The notes: generated by a model from the letters alone, not told the origin. 64,000 bases of DNA from Ctena decussata (GCA_963989385.1 OZ022515.1:12680803-12744802); one strand, 5' to 3'. Shown: positions 41,691-52,710, counted from the stretch's first letter. Numbers and translations are program-made.

Positions 41691-42182
41691 CGCTGGCGAT
41701 TACCAGGTTTGAATATATTAAACTGCGCAAGTTCAGACTCGACAGTGCTGCGCGGTGTCGTTAGAACTTGCAAAGTTTGTACATATAATAATTGAAAATA
41801 AATAAATAAATAAATAAATAAATAGAATCATATCCCAAGCGCAGGTCTTGTTGGTTGGACGCGTAATCTTTGTTATCATGCATCTGCTGCAAAGTTCCAC
41901 TGGTAAGAGGGGTATGATAACACAATGTGATATCATGTCGCTGTAGAACTGCACTTGCTCGAACTTTATCAGGTTATGCCTACAAAAAAGATCTCTGAAG
42001 ACAATTGGCTGTATACTGACGTTGGCTGTGATAACAGCTTTCGATTAGTTGAATGACGCTACCGAATTACGTCATAACGCATTCGCAACGTCAGCAAGTT
42101 CGAACAGAACTGCGTTTGCTTTTCATTTGTTCGAGTCTCTTTAAACCTTAAAACCTTCTAATGGTGCATGATAAAAAGAAAA

Positions 42183-42316
42183 CCATGTAAGTGTCTTTTG
42201 ATATCAAGTTTATCAGGCTCGACCAGAAACACGTCGGACTGGCTCGGCAAGCCTCGCCATCCCTACGCTGTTTATGGTCTCGCCTGATAAACTTGATATC
42301 GAAAGACACTAACATG
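42183..42316. repeat. Inverted-repeat element, 134 bp
   Basis: The ends are CCATGTAAGTGTCTTTTGAT and ATCGAAAGACACTAACATGG, with GATATCAAGTTTATCAGGC continuing in both arms. The loop is about 70 bp and GC-richer. Confidence 0.75.
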
Positions 42317-42663
42317 GTATTCTCTATGTACTTGGAGAGGACTAATTCACCCTTCGGTCTGAAATGACATAAGTACTGATGAAAATCCACAAATCAGCTA
42401 TCCATCCGCATGGTATGGGAAACCATTCGGTTTGCGTGAGCTTTGACTTTTCTCTGAGCACTGTACATGCTAGACTGTCTCCTGTCGTTATAGCCAAGAA
42501 GAGAAATAACTCGGTCAGGAATACACTTTACACAATATTATATTGTAGAGTTATCTTTCAAACACGGTTGGCCATCAAAATAAAAAAAGCCACATTAAGA
42601 CTTGTGCCATTTGAATTCCTATAACCATTTAGCCTGGGGGCAAGGCTATGTACATGCATAATG

Positions 42664-43023
42664 ACAGTCAACTCTTGATATCTCAAAGTCGAAGTTCATC
42701 TCAAACTACTGATGTAGCAAAGTAAATGTTCTGGTCCCAGATAATTTACTTTGCGATATCAGTTGTTTGAGAGAAAAAGGGGTTGAAGTAGAAATAAAAT
42801 TAGGCAATGTGTTCAAACTATATTCTTTGATTTGAGACGATACTTTGAGATATCAGTGTTCAAGATATCGAGAGTTGACAGTATTTCCCAGAAAATTTAC
42901 TTTGCGATATCAGTTGTTGGAGAGAGAAGTATAAATAAAATTAGGTATTATGTTAAAACTATATTCTTTGATATAAGACGATGCTTTGAGATATCAGTGT
43001 TCAAGATATCAAGAGTTGACTGT
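42664..43023. repeat. Family I element with partial duplication
   Basis: One copy spans 42664-42882 (ACAGTCAACTCTTGATATCT to GAGTTGACAGT). A second 3' half repeats at 42886-43023 (CCAGAAAATTTACTTTGCGA to GAGTTGACTGT). Confidence 0.7.
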
Positions 43024-43442
43024 AGATTCGTCTCAAGGCATTACTCACACACACAGTCTTGAACGACTTGTTCAAAAAGCTAGCTACAGACCAAAGGAGG
43101 CTAGATCGACACACAAGCTTATAAGAATCTACGCTTATTCACAATATAGATACTATCGAATCAAGCTCTAGAATGTTCAGGAGAACAAGAAGATACTGAT
43201 CAGATTGCGCGAATGCACAGGCTGACGTGAGTTTTCCCTGTTCTCACATACACTTAAGCCCCTTCCAGTGGGTAAATTCATATGTGTCGTCATGACACTT
43301 TTTTCACTTCATCTTTGGATCGAATTTCAGCGACAAAAAGTACTGATCGTTACCCCACTAAATTATTCATACTATTGTTCCTTCTCGCCCCAAAAGAACG
43401 GTAAACTCAAAGCATTCAAGACATACATTTCAATAACGTAGC

Positions 43443-43456
43443 GTTGCCATGGTAAC
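43443..43456. promoter_or_regulatory. RFX X-box palindrome upstream of a candidate first exon
   Basis: GTTGCCATGGTAAC matches the RFX X-box consensus (GTNRCC, 0-3 bases, RGYAAC). It is not inside a repeat family I recognise. About 195 bp downstream, GGCAAAATGG at 43648-43657 gives a well-placed ATG followed by GATGTCG and a GTAATA donor at 43661. X-boxes often drive cilia genes (known). No further exon was found, so the gene is only suggested. Confidence 0.35.
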
Positions 43457-43686
43457 GTCCGGTTCAATATTACTTCATTCAATCATTTAGACTGTAATTC
43501 AGAAAATAGCGCGGAAAATCGTCTAACAATTCACTCAACGGGACATTTGCGATTTATGAACTCTTTTAACAGGACAGCGGCTAGCTGGTGACAATTTTTC
43601 ATTCATACAAACCGTTTTATCTTCTAAAGTTTCTCCTGTTTTCTGGCAAAATGGATGTCGGTAATATTTTCTTAGCAGCTGATCAG

Positions 43687-44064
43687 TTGTGTTATTGTTT
43701 CACGTCCACGATAAACAGCTATGGTCATGTCAGGACGGTCAGTTAACCTAACCACACCTTTCTTGGGCAGGCTTAGACCTCCTACCCAGCAGGCACATGA
43801 CGTCAAAATGACGTCATATTGACGTCGATGCGACGTCATTACGTTGCATTGATGTCAGTACGACATCATTTGAACGTCATGTGCCTGCTGGGTAAGCGGT
43901 TAACCAGTACTAAGTGCACTTACTTTCACCAGTAACTGACAACTGACCTTCTTGAATCAGCGGAAGGAGAACTGAAAGTACGTGGCCGGACCGCGTTTCG
44001 AACCCAAGACCTCTGGCTTATCAGTCAGACATCCTACCGACTGCGCTACGCGGCCCGGCAACAT
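43687..44064 (-). mobile_element. Full SINE with 11-bp target duplication, split by a MITE
   Basis: CAGCTGATCAG flanks it at 43676-43686 and 44065-44075. On the minus strand the tRNA-like head is GGCCGCGTAGCGCAGTCGG, then a body ending at GTTTATCGTGGACGTGAAAC. The body is interrupted at 43785-43892. Confidence 0.88.
43785..43892. mobile_element. GACGTC hairpin MITE inserted at TA
   Basis: The ends are CCCAGCAGGCACATGACGTC and the complement. TA precedes and follows it. Removing the element and one TA restores the SINE text CCTCCTAAGC seen at 11331, so the boundaries are exact. A TA duplication indicates Tc1/mariner-type movement. The body repeats TGACGTCA-like motifs. Confidence 0.92.
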
Positions 44065-44128
44065 CAGCTGATCAGTATTTATAAGCGTATAGTAGACAAA
44101 GCTGAGAGCTTTTTAAAAACGCTACAAT

Positions 44129-44236
44129 CCCAGCGGGCACATGACGTCGAAATGACGTCATACTGAAGTCGATGCGACGTTATTACATCGCATCGACGTC
44201 AATATGTCGTCATTTCAACGCCATGTGCCTGCTGGG
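44129..44236. repeat. GACGTC hairpin MITE, copy
   Basis: It starts CCCAGCGGGCACATGACGTC and ends CCATGTGCCTGCTGGG. Length is 108 bp, the same as the inserted copy at 43785, and it has TGACGTCATACTG and CATCGACGTC internally. Confidence 0.85.
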
Positions 44237-44368
44237 ATTGGGGTTTAAGTACTGGCCCTGTAAATCCTTACCCTAAATCTGTATCGTTACTTCTCTCGTG
44301 CAATTTTGATTTCTCTCCAACATAATGCTCTCTAAACCTGAACCGAAGCCGGGAATCCATGGTTTAAC

Positions 44369-44450
44369 CATGCGGGCACATGACGTCGAAATGACGTCGT
44401 ATGACGTCAACGTTAGTCCGACGTCATTTTGACGTCATGTGCCTGCTGGG
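44369..44450. repeat. GACGTC hairpin MITE, shortened copy
   Basis: The left end is damaged (ATGCGGGCACATGACGTCG). The right end is intact (GACGTCATGTGCCTGCTGGG). Confidence 0.75.
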
Positions 44451-44571
44451 AAACAATATTTTTTATGAAAAATACAAACATACAAATATAACACAATACT
44501 GTGCAGGATCTGACGGTAAGCGTAACCCTTATATATAAGCCATCTCCTGAAACAAATAAGAAATTACAAAT

Positions 44572-44937
44572 ACAGTCATTTTTCGATATCTCAAAGTCGA
44601 AGTTCATCTTAAACTACTAATATCTCATAGAAAATTTACTGGTCCCATGAAATTAACTTCGAGATACCAGTAGCTTGAGATAACAGACGTGGACATGCAA
44701 AATAAATAATGATAATAAAAAAAATAATAATGAATAAATAAATAAATAAATAAATACATACATACTGGAATAAGTGATATGGCCTAGCTCAGAATAAATC
44801 AGTTGTCACCAGGCAATTCTAGATAAAGAATATAATGATCTTAACTAAATAAGGAATGTGTACAAACTATATTCTTGGAAATTTAAGACGATTCTTTGAA
44901 ATATCATTGTTTGAGATAACGACAGTCATACCTGCAT
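44572..44937. repeat. Family I element with AAAT insertion
   Basis: The ends are ACAGTCATTTTTCGATATCT and GATAACGACAGTC. The middle holds an (AAAT)n run near 44735-44760. Confidence 0.6.
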
Positions 44938-45019
44938 ACCTAGGACACCGAAGGAAAAAGTGATGAGGATTTTCGATACCTCAGCATTAAATTTTACAGT
45001 ATTCGGAACAATGATTTTT

Positions 45020-46004
45020 TGTCCCCCGCCTTTTCGAAGAAAAGCGGAGGGACATAGTTTTCGGCATTCCGTCCTTATTTCCGTCCTTCCATCCCCCTAA
45101 AGTGTGCGCAACTCCTCCTACAGTTTAATGTCGATGCCTTTGAAACTTCACGGGTGTTTTTGTCATGGTCTGAATATATGCATGTGGTTTGGATATAATC
45201 CTGAGATTATTTTTGTCACTTTTTCCACAAGTTGAACTTAGTCATTTTAGGCGTTTTTTTATTATCAAAATGACTAGACAGTGGGTACCATGTGTGCGCA
45301 ACTCCTCCTACAGTTTTATGCCGATACCTTTGACACTTCACTGTTGTTTTGGTCATGGTCTTAAGATATGCATGTGGTTTGGATATAATCCTCACATTTT
45401 TTGCTACTTTTTTCCACAAGTTGAATTTAGTCATTTTTAGGCGTTTTTTTATCATCAAAATGACTAGATAATGGGTTCTATGTGTGCGCAACTCCTCCTA
45501 CAGTTTTATGCCGATTCAGGTATTTTGGTCATGGTCTGAAAATATGCATGTGGTTTGGATATAATCCTCACCTTATTTTTATTACTTTTTCCCCAAGTTG
45601 AACTTAGCCTTTTTTCATACATTTAACTATTAAAGTGAATAGATAGTGGGTACATTGTGTGTGCAACTCCTCCTACAGTTTTATGCTGATTCCTTTCAAA
45701 CTTCACAGGTGTTTTGGTCAAGGTCTTAATATATGCATCTGGTTTAGATATAATCCTAAAATTATTTTTGTTAGGTAATGATCAGTCCCTGGCTTGGATT
45801 TTAATGTGGGTTAGAGGGCTAGTCATAAGCTCATCTAAGCTATAATTGAATTTTCACTAAATTTCTCTTACAAACAGTGGAATTTGATTTAAAACAATGC
45901 TAGAACGATTAAATTGACAATTTATTTCCAAATACATTTAATGACAGGGTTTTTTTTCATTGACATTTCCTTTAATTAAAATAAAAATTAATGGCGGGGA
46001 CATA
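45020..46004. mobile_element. Tandem-core element with ~185-bp units
   Basis: It begins TGTCCCCCGCC with a TTTTCGAAGAAAAG hairpin and CCGTCCTTATTTCCGTCC. Four units then share GTGTGCGCAACTCCTCCTAC, TTGGTCATGGTCT and GCATGTGGTTTGGATATAAT. It ends GGCGGGGACATAAA, complementary to the start. It has the pearl-like plan and no transposase. Confidence 0.65.
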
Positions 46005-46511
46005 AATTCACTGAATTTGCTTGTTTCTTTTAAGATGAGAATTAAGAGAGCTACATTCCATTTTCATTCTTGCCTGAAGTATTTGTAGAATAATTAATAT
46101 CATAATATTTTGGAGGTTTATTTATGTGTCTTCGTCTGGAAGATATTTGAAGGAAGCTAGGTAAGGAATACACAGTTTCGAGAGACGCCCAGAATGTCAA
46201 TCAGAAGTCACTTGATAGCGTATACCTGTCCAATGCAGTGACAAATTAGCACGTGACATATATAGTCTCACAAAAAATGCACGTGTTCAGTGTCCCATGT
46301 CCGTGGTAACAGAGGGATGTATACCTGTTTGTAGTAGGTGTGGTTTCCGGAACTACATGTATGAATTCCAAATGCGAAAATTAGTAGAACAAATTAGTAT
46401 TAGCATAAATGATACCATTCGAGGTTATTAGATTTCTCGTGGGGCAGTCCTGCACTTTGATGCTCTACGGCTGGAATACACTAGCAGGCACTGCCTACCA
46501 AACTTGTTCCA
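46005..46511. other. Unassigned sequence
   Basis: No repeat family or splice-bounded open frame was recognised in this AT-rich stretch. Confidence 0.4.
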
Positions 46512-46739
46512 GGCCCCAAGGTTATAAAACTTTTTTCATGCTGAAATTTTACCTGCTTATAATTAGCAAATTACTGATTAGTACAGTTGTTTTCTTGCTC
46601 AGATGAACTGAGTATGAAATTTTCTCTGCTTATGAATATGAAAATGCCAACATAAGTTGGCATTTTCATATTTATCAGCAGAGAAAAGTTCATGCTCAGC
46701 TGAGTTGAGCACGAAAAACGTTTTATAACCTTGGGGCCA
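46512..46739. repeat. Inverted-repeat element family D, copy 3
   Basis: The ends are GGCCCCAAGGTTATAAAACT and its complement. A central ATGCCAACATAAGTTGGCAT palindrome is shared with the copy at 31710. Confidence 0.8.
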
Positions 46740-47350
46740 GTTCTCGTTTTGACTCTAAGACGCGTAACCAATCCATGGCTGCACCCCCTGGCACCGACTC
46801 CGCCCACGCCCACGCCGTTCGTATTTGTCCATGCAACTGTAGGTATATCTGCAACTGCAAGCAACAGAGAATTAAATTATCTGAGAATGAACTATAGGTT
46901 TGAGAAAATCACACATTTTCCATTTTAAGAATTTCAGGTAGCATTTCACTTATAATTCGAGAGTGGATCATATAATACAGTGTATGCCATGCTCCTCTCG
47001 AATTATATGTGAGCTGAGGTTATGAGATCTGTTACCATAGCAACTATGGAATTACCAATTGTTGTGCCTAGTACCTTGAAAGAATGACAGCTCGATGAGG
47101 TTACTTAGACATCCATTTGAATTCTTAGTTGCTATGGCAACCGGTATATGAAGTCTTTGGTTCCGGAGCATGGCAAACAATGTATGCAATGCTCCGCCAA
47201 TTTTTTCAATGACATTATAGACTGAAATTCTTTCAATAGAAACTTCAGATTTTTTCAAACAAATAATTATTCTCAAGTGATTTAATACCGCGTTTTGCTC
47301 TGAAAACTTTCACAACACCTGTTAACGACAAGTACTGAACATTATTTCTG
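46740..47350. other. Segment with hairpins and two X-box-like sites
   Basis: CACTTATAATTCGAGAG at 46948 pairs with CTCTCGAATTATATGTG ending 47012. GTTACCATAGCAAC (47031-47044) and GTTGCTATGGCAAC (47128-47141) match the RFX X-box. The text at 47221-47290 (GAAATTCTTTCAATAGAAAC, CAAACAAATAATTATTCTCA) is also found near 10030-10100, so at least part is a repeat. Confidence 0.5.
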
Positions 47351-47669
47351 CACTGTAAAACAATCTGTAGATTTTACGGTAGAATAACTGGAAACCAGCT
47401 GCCAGTCCTTTTCCCGTTATTTTTACGGGCGTTTGCCTGTAAGATATTGTTGAAGATCACGAAATGGAAGTTTTATGTTAACTTGGCGCACTCGAAAATA
47501 ACTTAACATTGTTGAAGGGCTATCTGACCAAAACGACACCTGCTCTATTCTGTCCCACTCTGCTTGATAATTCCTGCAATTTTTACGAGCGCCCGTAAAA
47601 ATAACGGTAAAATGACTGGCAGCTGGTTGCCAGTCATTTTACCGTAAAAACTACCGGTTTTTTGCAGTG
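47351..47669. repeat. CACTGTAAAA inverted-repeat element, copy 1
   Basis: The ends are CACTGTAAAACAATCTGTAG and TTTTTTGCAGTG, with subterminal GGAAACCAGCTGCCAGTCCT and CCCGTTATTTTTACGGGCG on one side and complements on the other. Length is about 319 bp. Confidence 0.8.
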
Positions 47670-47961
47670 TGGGTATTCTTGATATTCTTTACTGGACTTG
47701 GAAGTTGCCTCTGGGAGAACGCTTTTGCTCTCTGACAATAATGTCCTTCATCTATTTGGAGGATGCAAGTTTATTTGAGGCAAATGAATATAATTTTTTG
47801 GAAACATTCGGGAGTGCTGTCTCCACTCGCAAAATCTTGACAAACTACATGCCAGTTTTCACAGAAAACAATCAGTAAAGGAAATGGCAAAAAACACGTC
47901 TAGGTGTTAAAGCTCTATTTCCACAACAGTCATGGCACGGGAACTGTGCATTATGCCATAC

Positions 47962-48028
47962 GCGAATATCGAAAACTCTGATCAGACTGCGCGGGATGCG
48001 CAGTCTGATCAGAATTTTCGATATTCGC
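47962..48028. repeat. Long perfect-arm hairpin
   Basis: Arms of about 30 bp (GCGAATATCGAAAACTCTGA, TCAGACTGCGC and their complement) surround a 5-base loop. There is about one mismatch. The size suits a foldback transcript, but relation to the GATCAGACTG repeats makes a MITE more likely. Confidence 0.75.
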
Positions 48029-48274
48029 CAGAACTCTGATGCATGTTCGAAAACTAAGTAAAAGAATGATAAGAACTCTGAGCATTCGCGCTGATGCGAC
48101 TGCTGATCAGAGTCCATGCTCGTATAAATTACGGCAAATGACATTTTCCACAGAAATAGTCAAGTGGTTATTGTCTGAATTATTAATGGCATGAGATTGC
48201 TTGCTATAGGAGATGCAAGAATGGCTCATGTAACAGTACAAGACATCGTAACTGGCATTTCGGATCCCTGGTTG

Positions 48275-48331
48275 CTCATTAGGTTAAGCGCTTGCCTGCT
48301 GATCTAGAAGTCCTGGGTTCAATTCCCGCTT
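48275..48331 (+). repeat. tRNA-like SINE head cut by an insertion
   Basis: TGGTTGCTCATTAGGTTAAG resembles an A-box arm and CCTGGGTTCAATTCCCGC is a B box. The next element starts directly after it at 48332. Confidence 0.55.
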
Positions 48332-48660
48332 CACTGTAAAAAAATCCGTAGATTTTACGGTAGAATACCTGGCAACCAGCTGCCAATCCTTTTCCCGTTA
48401 TTTTTACGGGCGTCTGGCTGTAAAACATGTTTAGAAATCTCGACATGGTAGAGTTTTGCTAACTGACCGCACTCGAAAATACCTTTAAAGTGTTGAAGGG
48501 CTATATGACAAAAACAATACCTGTCTTATTCTACCCTACTCTGGGAGATGATTCTAGAAAGATCTGCCAATGTTTACGGGCGCCCGTAGAAATAACGTGA
48601 AATGGATTGGCAGCTGGTTGCCAGGTATTCTACCGTAGAATTTACGGACATTTTTACAGT
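48332..48660. repeat. CACTGTAAAA inverted-repeat element, copy 2
   Basis: It starts CACTGTAAAAAAATCCGTAG and ends ATTTACGGACATTTTTACAGT. Subterminal CTGGCAACCAGCTGCCAATC and GATTGGCAGCTGGTTGCCAG-like arms pair. It abuts the tRNA-like head at 48331. Confidence 0.8.
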
Positions 48661-48922
48661 CTGGAGGCGGAAGTTTTCAAACGTAAACGAGGTTCCGTTG
48701 TACACAACCTTTCAATATAACCCTCCCATCGTCCTGATGTGACCGAAAAAACTGTTGAAAAGGACGTGAAAACAATGACTTGAAAAATAGTATGCAACAC
48801 AGAAAAAGACTTGTTTCACATGATTTTAATGCGCCAAAAAGCAGACGACAAAATTTACGTATGCAGAAATTAAAAAAAAAAATGTCCAAGGTATATCATA
48901 TTGAGAATTCAAAGACTATAGG

Positions 48923-48989
48923 GCAAACAGTGTAGATCCAGATGAGGTGGCTCATGATGAGCCACCTCATCCGGATCTACACTGTTTGC
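48923..48989. repeat. Perfect hairpin, GCAAACAGTGTAGATCC type
   Basis: The arms are GCAAACAGTGTAGATCC, AGATGAGGTGGCTCAT and the complement, with one mismatch. It matches the centre of the element at 41141-41352. Confidence 0.8.
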
Positions 48990-49039
48990 AAATTCAACAA
49001 TTTTTCATTTTGGGCGTTTTAAGGGTTAACGATGCTCAC

Positions 49040-49082
49040 CAAGAAGCTCAGCGGAACGGACCCATAGCTGCATCTCCTCCAT
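49040..49082 (-). CDS. Weak candidate first coding exon, minus
   Basis: On the minus strand ATG GAG GAG ATG begins a 14-codon run, MEEMQLWVRSAELL, ended by a GTGAGC donor at 49039. Upstream is an open, CAA-rich stretch. A related text (CTCAGCGGAACGAATCCATA) appears at 54004-54023, again followed by possible donors. No family is recognised and the next exon was not found. Confidence 0.22.
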
Positions 49083-49204
49083 GAGTGTGAAATTTCTGCC
49101 GTTGTTGTTGTAGTTGTTTCAATTCTCGCAACGATGTTCTCCAGTATAGGTTGAGCGAACTTTCTATACGGGGTGCCGTCTTACCTTTTATTCCCTTTTT
49201 ACAG

Positions 49205-49765
49205 ATATCCACTAACTTAATTCGAATAAGTGATATCATAACTTCGAATTATGGATATCTAAAATTCAGTCAGGCTGAATGATGGCTATCTATAATTCGA
49301 ATTATGGATATCCGTAATTTGAAAGAGTGATATCTATAGATCGCTGAACTATTGATATCCATAATTCGAATAATGGATACCCATTCATCAAAGCAGAATT
49401 AAACTTCATATTTGCAAAAATGAATTATTGATATCCATAATTCTAACTCGCGATATCCATAAATAGGCCGAATTATTTATCTCCATAATTCGAATTATAG
49501 ATAATTCAAATCATGGATATCCATAAACTTTAATGATTAATGGATATCACTGATTATAATTTTGGATATCAGTTATTCGATTTATTTTTATCCATTATTC
49601 GATTAAGTGATATCCCTAAATGGGCATAATTATGGATATCCATAATTCGAACAATGAATATCCATAAATTGAATAAGTGATACCCATAGTTCGAATTAGT
49701 TATATCAATTTTACAATTTAGATTATTGGATATCGACAATTCGAATTATGGATATCACTGTCTTT
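49205..49765. repeat. GGATATCC self-complementary array
   Basis: Units such as ATGGATATCCATAATTCGAA repeat with drift for about 560 bp on both strands. Both GGATATCC and TTCGAA are palindromic. Confidence 0.8.
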
Positions 49766-50635
49766 TCGAGGGAGGCTACAAGAAGCAAAACAAGTCTTAC
49801 ACATAACAATACGGAAGCACCGCCGCGCTGCATAAATAAGATTTTAAAGTTGCTGTTGCTGTTTCGTGTATTTTTATACTTATTTCTTTATTTATCTATT
49901 TTTAATTATTTATTTTTTCCTTTTTTTAAATTCTTTCTTCATAAACGTTAAGATATCTTCAAAAGCTTATTAAAGAAATAAAAATAATAAATAAAAAATA
50001 TAGATAAATAAATAATAAACGTGAGATTAAATTTCTTAAACGATATCATAAATCTAAACCACAACATTTATGACTATCTCTTGATACAGATTACACAGAC
50101 AATGAAGTAATACGGCTTCGTCGAAAAAAAAATGATGGTCACGGAAGCAGCAGCTTACGGAAACAACCGAGTAAGAGCAATCACAGTCTAGCCACGCCCA
50201 ATTTGACATTTTTCCCATGCTATTCAGTTTACACAATTTTAAGTTAAACTCGTATTTCAACATTTCTCGCCCCGGGAAGTTTTACCTGTTCAATTAAACA
50301 CATGAAATACTACCAGTGGTTTGTTACCATGAAACGAAAATATCAGCGGATAATTTTAGTGATGTCACAATAAAAGGTATCTGATGGCATATGCGAAGAG
50401 CATTTTGTGGCTCAACCTACGCATGCGCATAGACTTGCATTCCTTGCTTCTTTCTTTGATTCACGGATTGTTTCTGCAAGCTGGGAAGACAATGATCAGA
50501 CTGCGACGTTTGCCCTTGTTTTAAGGTGCCTTTCCTCCAAAAAAAAACAGTGTTCTGATACAATAATACTTTTTCCTGATTTATTCGTTTTCGTAAACTG
50601 TCCTTGAATTTAGATAATATGTGTGTATATTTTTA
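49766..50635. other. AT-rich, then unassigned sequence
   Basis: 49840-50030 is T- and A-rich with ATAAATAAAT runs. CGCATGCGCAT at 50420-50430 resembles part of an NRF1 site. No supported gene. Confidence 0.4.
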
Positions 50636-51815
50636 GCTCACCTGAGCCAGCGGCTCCGGGGGAGCTTATAGAATGTAAAACTCCGTTGTCCGTCGTCCGT
50701 CCATCCGTCCGTCCGCGGCGTCTGTCCACAATTTCACTGAAATACTTCTCCTCTGAAACCGCTGCGCCGATTGTAACCAAATTTCATAAGTAGCCTCTAG
50801 AGGATTTAGGAACGACAACTTGTTCAAACGGTCCTGGTCACATGGCCAACATGGCCGCCACGCCCATATATGGTTAAAACCTTTAAAATCTTCTTCTCCA
50901 GAACCAATAGTCCGATGGCCTTGAAACTTGATATGTAGCATCGGGTACGTGAGTACTACCAAGATTATTCAAATTATGACCTTTTGGGTTGACCTTGACC
51001 TTTTTTACGGTAAGGTCAAATTTGTTTTCTGTAGCTTTTATATGGGAAAATGCTAGAGCATAAGCTTTCTTGGAAACTGTTGAAGATTTTGACCTGAAAA
51101 TTGGTATATACAGTCATCTTAATGAGTACATGAAAATTAATATGTACAAGAGGTCAATGTCATTCTTTGACCTTTGACCCTATTCTCTCATATGGTGACA
51201 ATTTCACACATCTCCTCAAAAGCCACTGGGCCAGTTGTAACCAAATTTCATATAGAGCCTCTAGCGACTGAGGGAACGAAAATTTGTTCAAAGTGTCAGG
51301 GTCACATGACCAACATGGTCGCCATGCCCTTATGGTTAAAACCTTTACAAATCTTCTTCTCAAGAACCAAATGATTGATGGCCTTGAAACTTGGTATATA
51401 GCATCAGGAACTTGAATACTATCAAGATTGTTCAAACGATGATCTTGGACTGACCTTGACTTTTTTAAGGCAAGGTCAAGTATGGGAAAATGCTAGAATA
51501 TAAGATTTCATGGCAAGTTTCGAAGATTTTGGCCTAAAAAATGGTATAATATACAGTCGTCTTAGTTAGAGCATGGAAGATTTGCGGGTACCAGAGGTCA
51601 AGGTCATTCTTTGATCTCTGACCCATGTCTCACATATTTGACAATTTAAGACATCTCCTCAAATGCCACTGGGCTAATTGTAACCAAATTTCATAGACAG
51701 CCTCCAGGGGCTGAGTGAACGAAAATGTAATTTATTCAAGTGGTCTAGGTCACATGACCTACATGGCCACCATACTCAGGTGAGCGATTCAGGGCCTCGT
51801 GGCCATTTGTTTTAA
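50636..51815. mobile_element. Tandem-core element, AGCTCACCTGAGC ends
   Basis: It begins TTAGCTCACCTGAGCCAGCG, then TCCGTCCGTCCGTCCGCGGC-like text. Two to three cores of about 430 bp share GTAACCAAATTTCATA, GGTCACATGACCAACATGG and TTGACCTTGAC. It ends CTCAGGTGAGCGATTCAGGG. The ends mirror those at 5486-7541. Confidence 0.7.
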
Positions 51816-51889
51816 TTTACAAAAGGTACCATATAACGTGAATCGGATATCGAAGAAAACAGCGAGCAGGCGAAAACCTGTCTTAAGGT

Positions 51890-52200
51890 GTATATAGGTA
51901 CATCTCCATGTTTTCCAGCCATTTTTACAAAGGGAAGAAACGTTTGTGACTTCCCGTTTGTTGTCCTTCCTAAATGGGCCTACTCTTGTGGAAAGAACTT
52001 ACCTCGCCGGACTTGCTCCCCAGCGGGCACATGACGTCAAAATGATGTCGTACTGATGTCGATGCGACGTCAGTACGTCGCATCGACGTCATTACGGCGT
52101 CCTAACGACGATATGTACCTGCTGGGTCCTATGGGAGCACAATATTTGCTTTAGGATTTGGCCCCACTGGGAAGAGCGGCAAAAATGGCTGAGTTGCTCC
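51890..52200 (+). repeat. Family A' element split by a GACGTC MITE
   Basis: TACATCTCCATGTTTTCCAG to GGAAAGAACTTACCTCGCCG, then the MITE (52019-52126), then GGGAGCACAATATTTGCTTT and GGCCCCACTGGGAAGAGCGG. Confidence 0.6.
52019..52126. repeat. GACGTC hairpin MITE, copy in family A'
   Basis: It runs from CCCAGCGGGCACATGACGTC to GATATGTACCTGCTGGG, 108 bp. Confidence 0.85.
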
Positions 52201-52281
52201 TCTGGAATAAGAACCTACATCACTGTAAACAGAAGATCGCGTTTGCCGCAATGACGGGTTTTATCAAAAGGAAATTCAAAG

Positions 52282-52286
<5 letters not shown>

Positions 52287-52325
<39 letters not shown>

Positions 52326-52334
52326 AACATACCG

Positions 52335-52370
<36 letters not shown>
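52287..52370. repeat. (CT)n microsatellite, two blocks
   Basis: Two (CT)n runs are separated by ACAACATACCGATGT, and the same interrupter follows the second block. Confidence 0.9.
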
Positions 52371-52372
<2 letters not shown>

Positions 52373-52560
52373 AACATACCGATGTCGTAAACAACGTTTC
52401 CAGCTTGTTGCCAAGTGTCTTTAAAATTCTTTTATGGTTCAGATAATGGTTGAGGAGGGCTGGTGAGAGTTTGGGGGCGGGGGAAGGGGGGTTGCTGATT
52501 GGGGTTGCAGGTTGGTTGGTAAGTTTTGTTTGTACCTTGTTCAAGTTCATCAAAAGTATT

Positions 52561-52710
52561 TGAGTCGCGACATGAGAAAACCAACAAAGTGGCTTGTGCG
52601 CTTAGCGAAGACTCAGATCAGCCTAGCGAAGACTCAGATCAGCCTGGGCTGATATGAGTCTTCGCTTAGCGCACATGCCACTTTGTTTGTTTTCTCGTGT
52701 CACGGCTCAT
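52561..52710. repeat. Short family B derivative
   Basis: The ends are TGAGTCGCGACATGAGAAAA and TCTCGTGTCACGGCTCA. The middle has a direct duplication of AGCGAAGACTCAGATCAGCC. Length is 150 bp, shorter than the 240-bp form. Confidence 0.8.
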
